Notes: generated from the sequence alone by a model not told the origin. DNA of 64,000 bases from Dryococelus australis (GCA_029891345.1 CM056993.1:109359800-109423799); one strand, 5' to 3'; shown: positions 22,340 to 35,198, counted from the stretch's first letter. Translations and numbers: made by a program.

Positions 22340-23500
22340 TTAAACCGGTAGACACACACGCCTATGTGAGAACACTTTCACACGTACTCCCACCTGCATG
22401 CACGAGTTGTCACTCACACATACAACACATGTAGAACGATAAACTTCCTATTACGAAACGAATTATCCCCTGCCTTAACTGGTGTAGCAGTGAATACTCG
22501 TAGGCCACGAAATCGTACTTACTTCCAGACAGCCCCCCCCCCCCCGCCCCACCATCAATGTGCTTATGTACTTCTAGCAAAACCGTTAGTACTACTCCAC
22601 TAGGGAGGACCGACCTTGCACTCGTGAGTCGTGTACCGAGACTTCGTTATATGTAATACGATATCACTCACAATAAATCACACTGTCATCGCTAGACAGC
22701 AGAGTCCTCGCGCATACAACAACACATTTTAGAACGATAAGCTTATTATTACGAAACTAATTATTCCCTACCTTACCTGGGATAGCAACGAATACTTGTA
22801 GGCCGCGAGCACATACCGACTGCATCTCCACTATCACCTCTCCTTGTCTACATACATAGCGGTATGCTAATGCAAGGAAACAATGCACGTGTCCTGAACC
22901 AACCTCGAGGAATCGCAGGTTCGATTCTCGTAAAGAGTGGTAATACAAGTCGACATAAAAGCTGACATGTTGTCTACAACAGTGTTAATAATTACAGTCA
23001 GTCCCCAACGTGCATTCGCGTATCAAGACCACACACACACACACAAACACACGAACTGCTAATACCATGAAGAGGAGAGGTTTATTTTTACCGTAACTGG
23101 TGTAGCAGTGAATACAGTGAATACCTGTAGCCGCGAGCGCATCTCGTCGTCGATGCGACCCCGCTGTAAGCAGAGCCTGAAATGCACGCCTCTCCGTGCA
23201 TGGTACATGCCTTACTGCACCCCCGCCACCACCCTTCTTGTCGACGAGCTTATAGGTATACTGTTGAAAGGAAACAATGCACGCACCCTGAAACATCCTC
23301 GAGGTTCGATTCCTGTAGAGAGAGATAATACAAGACGTCATAAAAGCTACATTGGATATACGTTCATCGAAGGGGTGAGCAAGGGCCCCACTGCTAAAAA
23401 GTCAACACGAAGAGAGTAACACCATTGTCTACAACAGTGGTCGTAAATACAGACAGTTCCCGACCCGCGCTCACGTACCAAGCTCATCACACACAATTCG
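22340..23500 (+). repeat. Tandem tRNA-box-bearing repeat, about three imperfect units
   Basis: The phrase GAATACTCGTAGGCC, or a close variant, recurs near 22493, 22791 and 23117. CAAGGAAACAATGCAC-like sequence recurs near 22874 and 23269, and TTGTCTACAACAGTG near 22972 and 23428. Each of the last two units holds a B-box-like sequence, CAGGTTCGATTCTCG at about 22917 and GAGGTTCGATTCCTG at about 23300. Spacing varies from about 300 to 450 bp because of indels. It looks like a SINE-like unit amplified in tandem. Confidence 0.6.
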
Positions 23501-23672
23501 AGATAGCCATATGCAATTATCTGTGTGTGTTCTCCAGTAGCCGGCTAGAGTGCACGAAAGGAGAAATACCTACCAACACGCACGTGGATATTCCACAAGT
23601 GATGGCTAGACAAGACCATACAACATAAGTCATTCGACAAAAGCTATGTAAATCCAAAACTAATACAAATTG

Positions 23673-23760
23673 TCGGGCTGGCCGAGCGGCATTAGGCGCC
23701 TGAGTTAAACGTTGGTCCAGTAAAAGGGAGCGCAAGTTCAAGTCACTGCACCTGACACAA
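23673..23760 (+). repeat. tRNA-like sequence (SINE head or tRNA pseudogene)
   Basis: GGGCTGGCCGAGCGGCATTA resembles the 5' part of a type-II tRNA (Ser/Leu-like D arm), and GCAAGTTCAAGTCACTGC about 60 nt later resembles a T arm. The acceptor ends do not pair well and the anticodon stem is not convincing, so I do not call a functional tRNA gene. Confidence 0.5.
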
Positions 23761-23867
23761 TTTTCTTTCTGTACCCTACTTGAATAAATAAGGTATTGCA
23801 GGTTTGATTTCCATTGAGAGAGCGAATTTGCATGCTAGTATCATATTTAGGTTCACAACAGTTTCAC

Positions 23868-24420
23868 GTTTTCACTTGACTGACTCATACATGAAGTTAC
23901 GAGGCCCATAACAATGCAAATGTTGTATCTTGCGGAAGGATACCTACCGAGGGAAAATACAGATCTTGAATCACGGCTTTCAAAATTTGTGTTAAAACTT
24001 ATTCAGGGTACCTTAACTGAGCACTTTTTGAAAGACCACAGAAGTTATACTTGTGTGCATATAGTATATTCTTCTGCCATATGCAGAATTAAAATTTGCT
24101 ATGGGCCTGGTCACTTTATTCATGTATCGGTCAAGTGAAACTATTAACGTATTATAAAAGAAAATGTTTTCTTAATTTGCTAATTCTTACACTTACATGC
24201 ATTAAAAAGATAGAAAGCAAAATAAATCACTTCGGTGTTCACAGATGTTTACTTAACACTTTTAATTGTACGTTAAGACTTGGAACTATGTTCTCTCCGT
24301 CGTTGCCAACTTTACCGGGTGCACGCCAGCGAGTGCGCCCGCTACAATACACGCGAGTAAGGCAGAAGAGCCATTTTTCAAACGTTGATTTAAAAAAATG
24401 CTCGATTAACCGTAAGCCGT
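23868..24420. mobile_element. MITE family A, partial copy plus near-complete copy in opposite orientation
   Basis: At 23868-24005 the right half of a long-subfamily copy is seen on the plus strand (CACTTGACTGACTCATACAT, GAGGCCCATAACAATG, AAGGATACC). From about 24010 a second copy follows in the opposite orientation (GAGCACTTTTTGAAAGACC to about 24420, with AATGCTCGATTAACCGTAAG at its end). A third copy starts at 24423. Confidence 0.65.
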
Positions 24421-24422
24421 CT

Positions 24423-24843
24423 AGGCTGTTCACGGTTAAATGTGCACTTTTGAAAGCCCTACTTAAGACATACTTGTATACACGTGGTGTATTCCTCCGC
24501 CTTGTGTAAAATTAACATTGCTTTGGGCTTCATCACTTTATTCGTGCGTCGGTAAAGTGAACCTGTGAAATTATTATAAAAGTAAATATTTTACAAATCT
24601 GCTCATTTTTACACTTCGACGAATTAAAAAATCCAGAAAGTGAAAGGAATAATTTTAAGTTATTTCAAATGGTTACCTAACACTTTTTATTAAACGTTAA
24701 GATATTGAACTCTTTTCCAACCATCGTTACCCAACTTTACTGGGCGAATGTCACTCAGTGCGCCCATTAAAATATACGCGTGCAGGGGCAGTGATATTTT
24801 TCTAAGGTTCATTTCTTAAGTGCTCACTTTATCGTAAACAGCG
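24423..24843 (-). mobile_element. MITE family A, long subfamily, full length
   Basis: Termini are AGGCTGTTCACGGTTAAATG and AGTGCTCACTTTATCGTAAA then CAGCG, inverted partners. The interior (CCTCCGCCTTGTGTAAAATT, TCATCACTTTATTCGTGCGT) is the reverse of the copy at 57022. It abuts the previous copy within three bases. Confidence 0.8.
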
Positions 24844-24972
24844 TCCACACGAGGTTGGAGAATTCCCCGGGAAGTTGTGTGTCAAGGTGATCAGCGGCGC
24901 GACCTTCCCTAGCTCTGTAACAATCTGGTTCGTGGCTTCCCCCTCTCCACACCTTCTGGCGGGTGATAGCCA

Positions 24973-25030
24973 CAGGGGTGGCCAAAGAAAATGAAGTCAA
25001 ATAACCAGTGAATTTTTACTCCCTCACAAA
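24973..25030 (+). mobile_element. hAT-like terminal sequence (single end)
   Basis: CAGGGGTGGCCAAAGAAAAT matches the usual form of hAT transposon ends (CAGNGGTGGCCAAA). The same sequence in reverse is found at 47161-47211 and, degraded, at 44836-44866. The partner end of this copy was not found, and the adjoining 8-bp sequences do not match among the three places. The superfamily assignment is by resemblance only. Confidence 0.5.
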
Positions 25031-25249
25031 TCTGAATGGAAAAGCACTCCAAAACGTAACGAATAGGCACAGTGGGGAAGTAAAAATCCCCTAGTTATTT
25101 TTCTAATCCCCAAAAGAAATATCTTGTACATTAAGAAAAAGAATTAAATAAAGGCATCCCGGTACGCCATTTATATGTAAATATTTTAATTTTTTTTATA
25201 TTTTATTAATCGCCAAAATTGAATCTTATGTATTACTTACTACACCAAC

Positions 25250-26430
25250 AAGCTAATGTAGGCCATTAGGCCTTAAGTCATCTTATATATTACGGCTGCT
25301 TTAGACCATTATGTCTTCGGCAGTTTTATAAGCATATATGACCACCATTTCGGAACAGATAGACTAAGAGACATCAAAATCGAACCTTAAGTAATGCATA
25401 CGACCTAGTACAAGCTGAAATAGACCACTATGCCTAAGGCATATTTATAAGCATACCTGGTCACCATTTCCGAACCGATAGACTTTGAGACACCAAAATT
25501 GATTTGCATGTAATGCTTACGATCCCGAACAAGGCAATACAGGCTATTATGCCACAGCTAAATTTATAAGCATACTTGGCCACCATTTCCAAATCGATAG
25601 ATATAGAGACACCAAAATTGAATTGTAGGTAATGCTTTCGGCCCCTAACAAGCCGATATTGATAATTATGCCATAGTTAAATTTATAAGCATAGCTGGCC
25701 AACATTTCGGAACCGAGAGACTTAAAATTATTAAAATTGAGTTGTTGTAAATGCTTACGACACCCAACAAGCCGATACAGACCATTATGCCATAGCTAAA
25801 TTGTAAGTATACTTGGCCACCATTTCAAACTGATAGACTTAGAAGTACCAAAATTGAATTGTATGGAATGCTTCCGAAGCCCAACAAGCCAATATAGACC
25901 ACTATCCCATAGCTAAATTTATAAGCATACATGGCCACCATTTCGGAACCGATGGACTTAAGACATTAAAATTGAATTGTAGGCAATGATTACGACTCCC
26001 AACAAGCCGATATGGACCATTATGCCACAGTTAAATTTATAAGCATACCTGGCTACCATTTGCGAGCCGATAGACTTTCAGATATTAAAATTGAATTGTA
26101 TAAAATGTTTATGACTACCAACGAGCTGATATATGCCATCAGGCTTTAAGTTATTTTATAGTCATACCTTCCAACCAATTTTGAACCGAGTTATAGTTAC
26201 TTCTTGCATTCTCCAACAGAATTATATAAGCCATTATGCTATAGAGTTTTTATTGATATATGTAGCCAACATTTTCGAACTGATAAAGTCAAAGTCACCA
26301 AATTTGAATCGTAGGATTTACTTGCGAGCGACTCCGAATATCTCATTATGTCTTAGATCATAGTAAAGACATACATAACCTCTATAACTGAACTTATGGA
26401 AATAGATTAATCAATATCGTATCGCAGGAA
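25250..26430 (+). repeat. Tandem repeat, about 118-bp period, subfamily 2
   Basis: About nine to ten units are visible; the phrase CACCATTTCCGAACCGATAG, or a variant, recurs near 25340, 25458, 25576, 25694, 25811, 25930, 26049 and 26167. Each unit also has AATTTATAAGCATACTTGGC, CACCAAAATTGAATTGTA and CCCAACAAGCCGATAT. The shared order of ATAAGCATA, TTTCCGAACCG and AAATT with subfamily 1 and the equal period suggest common descent. The array starts about 250 bp inside the hAT-like end. Confidence 0.9.
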
Positions 26431-27114
26431 TCCCGCCCGGCTCCGAAGATGATGAAATGCCCTGTTACGCCCTAATTCATTTAATAAGCATATCTGACAA
26501 CAATTTCCTATTCACAGAAGAGATCTGCAATAGTCAGTTGGTAGGCAGTTCCCCCCTTTTTTTTCTCATTCTCTTCGATAAACAGCGTGTACAGAGTACA
26601 AGAAGACTGGAAAGCATAAATGTTTGTGATACGGTAATAAAAAAGAAAACAAGAACACATGTGCATGTGACTTTTACGTATTTGTTTTATTTATTTAATT
26701 TTTTATTTATGCTTGCAAAGATTGAGCCCTATAGGTACTCTTTTACATCTAACCACCTGTAAACGTTCACTTACACTTAATGCTGTCATTATTTTATTAC
26801 TAAGAAGTACTCTTCCAGTGTATGCTTTCGCTAGTTGTTTGGTAAACTGAATATCAAATATTTTGTAATGAATTATTATTTTCCCGGCTGGCGACTTCTC
26901 ATTAAGTTGTTCACCTACTGCATTCCTAATATAAAAACGAATGTGTCTGGACAGTGAGTTCCGTTATTGATTGTCAAACCGAAAGTTTACAACTGGGAGT
27001 CACTATAATCGAATGAATTTGCGCTCTTTGTAATTCCAAGGAGATTTTTAATATCGCATAGTTGTCCTGTTTGTAAGAGAAGTGTTCACTGACGTGACAT
27101 AGGAGTAAAATTTA

Positions 27115-27146
<32 letters not shown>

Positions 27147-30100
27147 CCAGAATTTTAAATTCTTATTAATTCTATGTTAGACTTTTTATGATAGTTTGAA
27201 AATATTCTCATTAAAAGTAAAGTAACTGATCAGTACGCCTTGAAATTTTATTTTTATGCATGAGTGACAAATTTGGCCTAATCTGCATTATTTTAAACAC
27301 ACAATAAAAAAAATTGTGCTATTGTAGGAACTATGATATTTTTTTTATCCTAATGACTTCTGCAATGGTGATGAACAGTTAAACTAAAATTTATTATTGC
27401 GGACATACGCCTTTGCAGAGTTAAGTTTTTACAAAACCCAGAACCTGAAAATAAAGCACAGAACAATCCCATAATAGCTATTGTTAAGAACTAAAGAACG
27501 AAAAGCATAAGGCTAAGGATAAGAAAAATTTATAAAATCTGAACATATACTTTTACGAAAGCCCTGATACCGTGAGAGGAAAGCTTTTCTGTAGACCCTA
27601 TAATAAACTATTAAGTTTTCAATGAACTTTTTACTGAAGTCATCAAAAGTGTAGTGTATATTAAACAAGAATTTGCAATGAGGCTTCCTAATTAGCAATA
27701 AACATTATAATTCGCAACGATGCAGATGGAAGCCTATAAATAGGCTATGTTTACCTTTCAGTATCTACAGAAACTAATTTTCCCATGAACAGACAGTGGG
27801 TATAAACAGAGTAGTATTAAATATATCGAAAAATCTGCCAGAGCATTGTCAGAAAAATACGTAGAAAATAATTGTATACACGACATTTGGCCTAGCTCTA
27901 GTACTGAGGGAGTGTCAGTCTCGTGAACATGCAACAAAGAAATGTGTTTGTTCCAGGAAACAAAACACTATTGTAGGTGGGGCGACATGCGTCAATAGTG
28001 GTTATGCAGGTATGCAACAGTGCCTCACTGATAACAGCTCCCGTGTTAGTAACAGCCGGGGACGCAAACCTATTTATGTAGAAATTATTCCTAATGCGTT
28101 ATGGATCTCGTTTACGACAGAAAAGTGTTCTGCATGCCAAAGTTAACAAAATGGTCGCTGTTGTGTAGTTATACACTCAGTGGAACCGTTTTGCAGACCC
28201 AGCAGCACATATAGCTAAAAAGTGACGCCTCACAATTTTATTATGACACAGGTTCTCCGTATCATAGTTGAGTGCCCACGCAACCCTATAAAATAATATA
28301 ATAACGACTACTGTACAAAAAGTACTTTTTTTATAACATGTTTCTGTAGCACTTTCAAGGGAGACTAGCTCTTTCAAAGGAAGAGTTAGACCATATTTCC
28401 ACATAATTTGTCGCCGTAGTTCACGGAGAAAACTTTAAATATATAATTGAGAAGCATCCTGTATATTGACAATATGTTTGTTCTATATTTAAATTGCTTA
28501 TACAGGCTTTTATTTCCAGACAATTCTTGCCAGTAATGAGGATACATTTTAGAGCGAACCATGTGCTAGCTACAAAAACATGGCATGCAGCTAAATTCAC
28601 GTTATAAAACAAAAGAATTGATTTTTTTGCAAACATATTGGCTTAGTGGTATCAAAAGCAATACAAGTGACAGTAACTGATAGTTAGAAACTCGAATTAT
28701 TTTAATATTGAAATTAAATACGTAAACATATAACATAAAATAAAAGTGCACGCCGTAATGAATGGTAAATTATAACGAGTCGTACAAAAACATGACAGCT
28801 CAAAGCTCAATTATCAGCTGCAATGTACGGAAGTGAAACGGATGACAACAAAAAAAGACACAATAATACATGTTGCGGAAATGTAGTTGTTTATACGCGT
28901 TTCATAGGTTCTTTTTTATCGAGTTTCTTAATCAAACCATGCACGAAAATTCGTGACATTATTATTTTGTATTGGCCGATTCTGGAGACGTTTCCATTAA
29001 TTAACATTAAATTTTAAACTTTTTAAATAAAAAAATTTCTGTTAAAACTAACATCTCTTTAAACCTTCATAGGCCGAAATCCTCATAGAAAATTCACCAC
29101 TGATAATGAACAATGCTTCTGTGAATCTATTATATTTATTACTGTACCTTAAATGCTACAATTATGTGATAATTAATTAAAATGCATGCATATGCACACC
29201 AGTTGACCTATTACATATGCAGCGTGTCTTGAAAATGTCAGTAACGATTGAGATGGACGCCGTGATAGTAAACGAATCGCCCGATATATTACACACACGC
29301 TGTCGTTGTAAAGAGAGGCTATGCCAGCTGCCTCCGAGTCTAATCATTGCCGAGGCTCAGAGCCGGGGTAGACCGGACCCTTGTGAATGGGAACAATGAG
29401 TCTTATAAATCTATGCTTCGCGGAGCAGAGACTACGAAACAAAATAAAGTAAACGGAAGTGAAATTTAAAAGGTGCGTTAATAATAGTTAAATTAAAGAC
29501 CAAATAAAAGTGTTGTATTAATCGAGTATACGTTCATAACATGAATAAATTTTAAGTAATGATTTCGAAATATGTTATTCCTTTCGTTCTTAGTTTTAAA
29601 TGTTAAGTAAATAAAACCTTTTAACAGATTCAGTCAGTCCCACAATTTTTGCTCACAAAAATTGATTATAATAAACTAATTATTTTTAATACCTAATATA
29701 AAAATAATGTAAAATATTATTAAAACGAGCAGTAATTTTGGGACTGATGAAATCTGTCAAAATGTATGTTTTCCTTTGCATATTCAATTGTTCCTGAACA
29801 AATCAAGGAAGACTTTATTTGATACATCTGTTTTCTTGAAATTTACCAGCTTACATTAGTGCTGTGACACCATTAGTCATGCAAACTTACACTCATTATG
29901 TAAATAATTTTGTGCATAAATTGACACATTTATTTTTTATTTTAATTACAAAATGCAATCTATACACATTATATTTATTACAATAAAATTAAAATTTATA
30001 TTATCTATCGTGTAAAAATGAAAATGAACGATCTAATATATCGAGAAAACGTTTTACACTAGTAATTTATTAAATAGCGTCTATATATTATAGAACGACA

Positions 30101-31130
30101 ACTATAAGAACCCCAACACATTCAAATTGTGCGAATTTTTAAACATCTAAAAATTACAAATCATTAAATTTGCGGTTAACTTCGTTTTGCATCAAAGTTC
30201 TCTTAAAAGTATCGGATGGCAGCAATTTCAACTGTAAAATAAAAACCCTAAAGTGATCAGTCATTTAGTATAATGCATTTACCTTGTTCTGTATCTCTTC
30301 AAACGTAGCACTAAATGCTACTAAATCTTCCCTAAGGGCTGACATGGCGCAGAAAGGGGCGGAATGCAAGGGAGTGGGCGACTAAAATTTCCCGAAAAAA
30401 CTACCAGGTTTCCCGCATGTGAAAAAAAGTGTGAGCTGAGAATCAAATTAACTGAAATGTAAACTGCAGTGGTCCCTGCTTAGCAGCGAGATAACGAGTC
30501 AATGAAAGTGAAATAACTGTTTTATGAAGCGAGAACAAGGCGTGTTTAGTTTCAGAAACAAAACACGCCTTGTCATTGCTCCTTAAAACGCAGAGTATTT
30601 CCAGACCCCAATAGGCATATCTGTTCTGGCTAATTTCTTACTAGAATGTTAACCATCCAGTAAATGCTTGCTGTAAAATCGAAAATAAACTGTTAATGAA
30701 GCAACATAGAACCACATTTCTACTCGCGTTCTTTCACTAGGCCTACTGCTGCATCATAAAAGTGAGCAGTTTGAAATTGGAACACATTTGTACTAAAAAA
30801 GTTAACACATATAATGAATAAGTACTTCCTAGAAAACCTCAGTGGATGAAAACATGAGGCTAGTAATCAAACAAATGTGCTCGTGTGTGTGCACGCGCGC
30901 CACGTGAGTATCGCCGTGTTCGTGTATGTGCTATGTACTTGCGTGTATATATATATGCCTATAGGTAGTATGTACTTTTCTTCCTCCGACTGTCTCATTC
31001 TTTTTAACTTAATGTAATGCATGGTGTTGTTTGAATTATTTTGTATTTGTCTGTTGAACTTTGTAAATTTTTGCGATATTGTGAGTAGATATATAATAGT
31101 GGTTCTGGCACACGTGGTTCATGCCCGGGC
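26431..31130. other. Intergenic, no gene or transposon recognised
   Basis: About 4.7 kb of AT-rich DNA. It contains a T run at 27118-27146 and a short palindrome near 30535-30575 (AAGGCGTGTTT and AAACACGCCTT with a small loop). Open frames are short and unremarkable. Confidence 0.5.
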
Positions 31131-31139
31131 GGGGGTGGG

Positions 31140-31261
31140 GGGAGGATCCGGGGTGTCATTTTGGAATTCACCTTTTACCTCAAAATTTCCCTTTTTCCCT
31201 CAAAATTTCCTATTTATCACTAAAATTTTCCTTTTTTCTTAAATATTTTCCCTAAAAATTT

Positions 31262-31305
<44 letters not shown>

Positions 31306-31310
31306 CCAAA
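31140..31310. repeat. Pyrimidine-rich tract ending in poly(T)
   Basis: The motif CTCAAAATTTCCCTTTTTCC repeats several times and runs into about 40 T residues (31268-31305). It may be the A-rich tail of a retroposed element on the minus strand, but no body was recognised. Confidence 0.6.
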
Positions 31311-31559
31311 AATTTGTAAAAACAAAAATGCTTTCTCATTGTAGGTGACGTAATTCCTCAATTTGGCTGAGATACCCCAAAACAGCTGTATTGAGGAGTT
31401 GACAAAAAAATTAATTTAATACTTATATTATAAAATGAAATATATTTTCATAATTAAAAAGTTTAAAGACGTAAGTATTAAGTGTTGCATATCACGGGAT
31501 CCGTCTTTTCAAGGTGCATACGATCATGATGTCATACTACCATTCTGTCTCGATTTTTT

Positions 31560-31740
31560 ATGCTCTATCATTCCATTTTGTTTTTTCCTGCTCTATCATT
31601 CCATCCTGTCTTTTCATGATTTATCATTCCATCTAGAATTTACCTGCTCTGACATTCTATCCTGGTTTTTCATGCTTTATCATTCCATCTTGTTTTTTCA
31701 TGCTCTATCAGTCTGTCTTTTTTCATGTTCTATCAATCCA
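31560..31740 (+). repeat. 28-bp minisatellite
   Basis: The unit CTCTATCATTCCATCTTGTT with TTTTCATG recurs about six times at a 28-29-bp spacing (near 31563, 31591, 31619, 31648, 31677 and 31705). A (CT)-rich tail follows to about 31830. The 144-codon frame through it is low-complexity. Confidence 0.8.
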
Positions 31741-31830
31741 TGTTGGCTCTGTTCTTTCTATCTTGTTTCTCTCATTCATTCTCTTTCTCTCTCTCTCACT
31801 CCCTTTCCTTTATCTCTCTGTCTCTCCATT

Positions 31831-33379
31831 CGTTCAATTATATACATTCCCTCCACTGCCATCTTGTAAATTTTACCACAAAAAAAATACCTATGACGCT
31901 ATATTGGATTTAGCCCTGGCATTAAATTCAACTAGCCAATTTCGGACGTCCTTTTTAGTTTGCCTTCCACCTCTTACACCCTTATCGACATCGGCATGTG
32001 TGGTGCCCTAAGGTTTAACCTTGGGAGAGAGTGTCCGAGGTGATGGTGCTATAAGAGTCGGAGGGACATGGCCGAAAATACGCAATTTTCTCGTTGGAAG
32101 ATGTGGGGTATGTGGTTGTTGCTATGCCCATTTTGCACGTACTCCATCGAGGATGAGTGTCAGTAAAACCAGCGGGGGAGAGGGTAGCTGCCGTCTTATC
32201 ACTTTAAACATCAACTTGTCTCTCTTGGCCAATATCCTGGCTGTTCCTGTGAACCTGAACATGCATGAATGACTTGCCTGTGTCCCGCTTTGAGTGACGT
32301 AGTCTTGTTACGCGAGTCCCACTTACATATTACTTAATGGCAATAGTGAATGTGCGCCAAACCGATAGTTTCCTTATACAGTAATTGGTTTTCAAATAGT
32401 CAATATTCGTTGTGAAAAGTCTTAAAAATATTATGCAATATACGCCGAAAGTAAATTTGTAGTTATTAAAAAAAAACTTATTTTGTATCTATTTTTGAGC
32501 TGAGTTTGAACTTTTATAAATAAATCTAGAAACATTGTTATGGTCTTTTAAACACTTATGATATCACGCATTAATTTTACATCTTGATGAAGCATTTGGG
32601 AGAGGGATAGAGGAATCTCGAAGAAAACCGAAAGGTAATAATTTTAGTAGTCATGTTTTACTTACCAAGGAAAACTTGAACTCTTTTTTTTTTGGCTTTT
32701 CATTGGCAAACATTTCTTAATCCCAACTTTTGTAAAACAAAAATTATTCAAAATCCCACATTATAAATATTATCACATTCCAAAACAACTATGCATATCA
32801 TAATTATAACGAATGAAAAAATGCTATGCTTCTCAACGAAATTTTTTAATTTTCTATCAATCACTTTTGAATAGTTCTTATACACTGTATATTTGGTATC
32901 GCCTTACTCTCTTTCTAGTTTATATACACAAGCTAATTGAAACACTCAGTTAATTCTTGAAAGAAAAGTAGCAATCACATCAGAAATACTGAAACAACAA
33001 ACGAATTAAGCATAATATTTAGGACATAAGAATCTGATTAATATTGTACGGCACGTTCTTCCATTTATAAAGCACAATTCAAATATAAAATGTAGTCGTA
33101 GCCATTGAACAAACAAATTACAATTTAAATTTGAAAAAAATATAATGATCGTTAGAATATGCATTATGAATGTTAATATAATATAAATTTTTTTAAAATA
33201 ATTAATATATATTATAAATGATTAATAAGCATAGATCACAATGCATAATATGAATAATTATCACAGTACATAACTGTAAAAATATTTTGACATTATTCCA
33301 ATGCTTGAAGAAAACAAATCGTGACTCCATTTTACAATCTGGAAATAAATTAAATTCTTCCTACATAGCTTCTTGAAAC
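31831..33379. other. Intergenic, nothing recognised
   Basis: AT-rich sequence with no convincing exon. It probably includes the unseen 3' end of the Mutator-like element, whose coding remains begin at 33380, but I could not identify a terminal inverted repeat. Confidence 0.4.
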
Positions 33380-34093
33380 TTACGGAATTGCTTTTCTATT
33401 TCTCTGATTTTCAGTAATGCATGCAGGGTTTCTTATAGGCATTGACCGTGTGAACCTTGGATCAATTAACTCCGGAAGTAGGCAAATTTTATAAAACATT
33501 TCCAGTTTTGGCATCATTTCTTTGTTCCATAATTCATCGTTTTTTTCTATTCTTTCAATTCTTATTACTAGTGGTGCCGAGAGGCCGAACATACAATATT
33601 TTCTGCGAGTAACATGTAATTGCCCTTGCACTTGTAGGTGAAAACCGTGTTTTTTTTTTTTTTTTTTTTTTTTTCATGCTTAAGGTGTTTCCTGACTTGT
33701 CACTATTCCATGCAGTGACTTTCTTTCTCTATATTGCCTCTGGGTGCCATATGTGAGGCGGACAATGGGCACTTAATTTCTACAATTCCGTCGTCTCTTA
33801 CAAGCCCCTCTGGGGTGGCACCGAAGTAAGGAATTTCCGGATCAATAAAAAGTCCACAGTCTAAAATGGTTAATTTTAGTTCTTGCTCAATTGCTTCCTT
33901 TGCAAGTTTTTCGTTATCCCTTCCGTATTTCATTGCTTTGGTATCGATTCTGCTGTATGATATACTCTTTACTGTAGATTCACAACTCGTGTATAGCTTC
34001 ATGTTACATATTCGTCCGAAATGTGATGCTGTAAGTATTTTCCGCCTCCTCTCTTTCCTCTCCCCACTTTCTCTTTGTATTACGGTTGCCCTT
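33380..34093 (-). pseudogene. YqaJ-type nuclease domain of the Mutator-like element
   Basis: YqaJ domains are lambda-exonuclease-like nucleases with a DEK-type active site. Minus-strand reading gives KAMKYGRDNEKLAKEAIEQE (about 33935-33880), then LFIDPEIPYFGATPEGLV, then DDGIVEIKCPLSA. The E-x-K of EIKCP and the preceding P-E-G-L-V are the family signature. The domain resumes after a poly(T) interruption (33650-33675 on the plus strand) with QGQLHVTRRKYCMFGLSAPL and ends LLPELIDPRFTRSM near 33440. The Asp usually found in S-P-D-G is Glu here (TPEG), which is seen in some relatives. Upstream of 34094 the frame is closed by TAA. Confidence 0.8.
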
Positions 34094-35198
34094 TAGACTC
34101 TCTGTTTCTCACTTTCTGTAATTTGCAAGGAGTCGAGCAATTTTCTGCATTCTCTATTGAAAGTCTTTGGATCCATATCCGGTTTTTCTGCATTGGTGCC
34201 ATACAAGTTATCTGAAAGTGCCCGGCGGAGTAAAGGCTTACAACACTTCTTCACTGTTGCCTTTCTTTTGGCCTTACTTGCTACAACTTTAGTTCTACGC
34301 TGTATTCCATAATTCTATAGAATTTTCCCGGGCTTTTTTGTACATAGTTTTATGTAATGTATTCAATGGCATCCCCGTATTGTGTTTTACAACTGCTCCT
34401 GCGCATCTGCCAGTGTAAGATCGTCTAGTGGAAAAATTAATTCTCTTTCCACCAACAAATTTAGCTACTGCCGAATTGTAGTGTTCTGTAGGGTTGTTGC
34501 ACACCTTGTGTATTAAACTTCTGCTGTGGTCGCTCATCTGTCTTACTACATCACATATATTATCACGCAGACCACTTTTAATGAGCTCTTGCACATAATT
34601 ACGATCACTGCCATCTGACTTACAAAAGTAGCCTCTATCCGAGCCAGAGGGAATGATCGTCAAATATATGGCTTGTACTGTTCAAGATGTCTTTCCGCAA
34701 TTCTTCAACTTTTTCATGCAGTGGCCGTTCTTCTTGCCGCCTATGTTCTACGGCTTTGACAACAGCTGTTCTGAATCGAAGAATATTGTCACCAAGCTTC
34801 TTTCTCATGACAATGTCATCAATTGTTTATTTCTTGTAGTTGCAATGTCCTTAAATTTATTACAGAAATTACGCAGAAGATTATTTGTGCACTCAATTTT
34901 TTCGACGGTAACATTTTTGTAAGGATGCGCGTCCAAAACTCTTTTGTACACACTACTGTCACCATCAGCAATTAGTTTAGTATATTTTATACCTTACATT
35001 TCTTCACTCTGGCGGAAACCTTCAACAATTAGCGCGGCTTCCATACTTGATGAACTTTGGTTTTCCTCCCAGTTCTTGAAGCATGTGTGCGGCTTCGGGA
35101 GTTTTCCCCAACGCTGCAGCACGGCAACAGGTTGTACAGTACTTGATTTTTACGCTGAAAAAAAGGACGTTTTCAATTCTGAATACTATTATTGCAGC
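34094..35198 (-). pseudogene. Mutator-like transposase, second exon (frameshifted)
   Basis: The exon begins at 35198 after TTTTACAG and reads AAIIVFRIENVLFFSVKIKY then CTTCCRAAALGKTPE. A CxxC-type cysteine cluster (KYCTTCCRAA) is typical of this family. A frameshift follows near 35095, and the other frame continues HTCFKNWEENQSSSSMEAAL. A TAA near 34995 interrupts the block before IKYTKLIADGDSSVYKRVLD, which holds a candidate catalytic aspartate. Further down, 34663-34295 reads DRGYFCKSDGSDRNYVQELI and HYNSAVAKFVGGKRINFSTR. The last part shifts frame again near 34298. Confidence 0.78.

Noticed and set aside
23673-23760. Possible tRNA-Leu or tRNA-Ser gene
   Set aside because: The D-arm start is good, but the anticodon stem and acceptor pairing fail; more likely a SINE head or pseudogene.
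31435-31869. 144-codon frame rich in Phe, Ser and Leu
   Set aside because: It follows the 28-bp minisatellite and a (CT)-rich tract; the hydrophobic composition is a product of the repeat.
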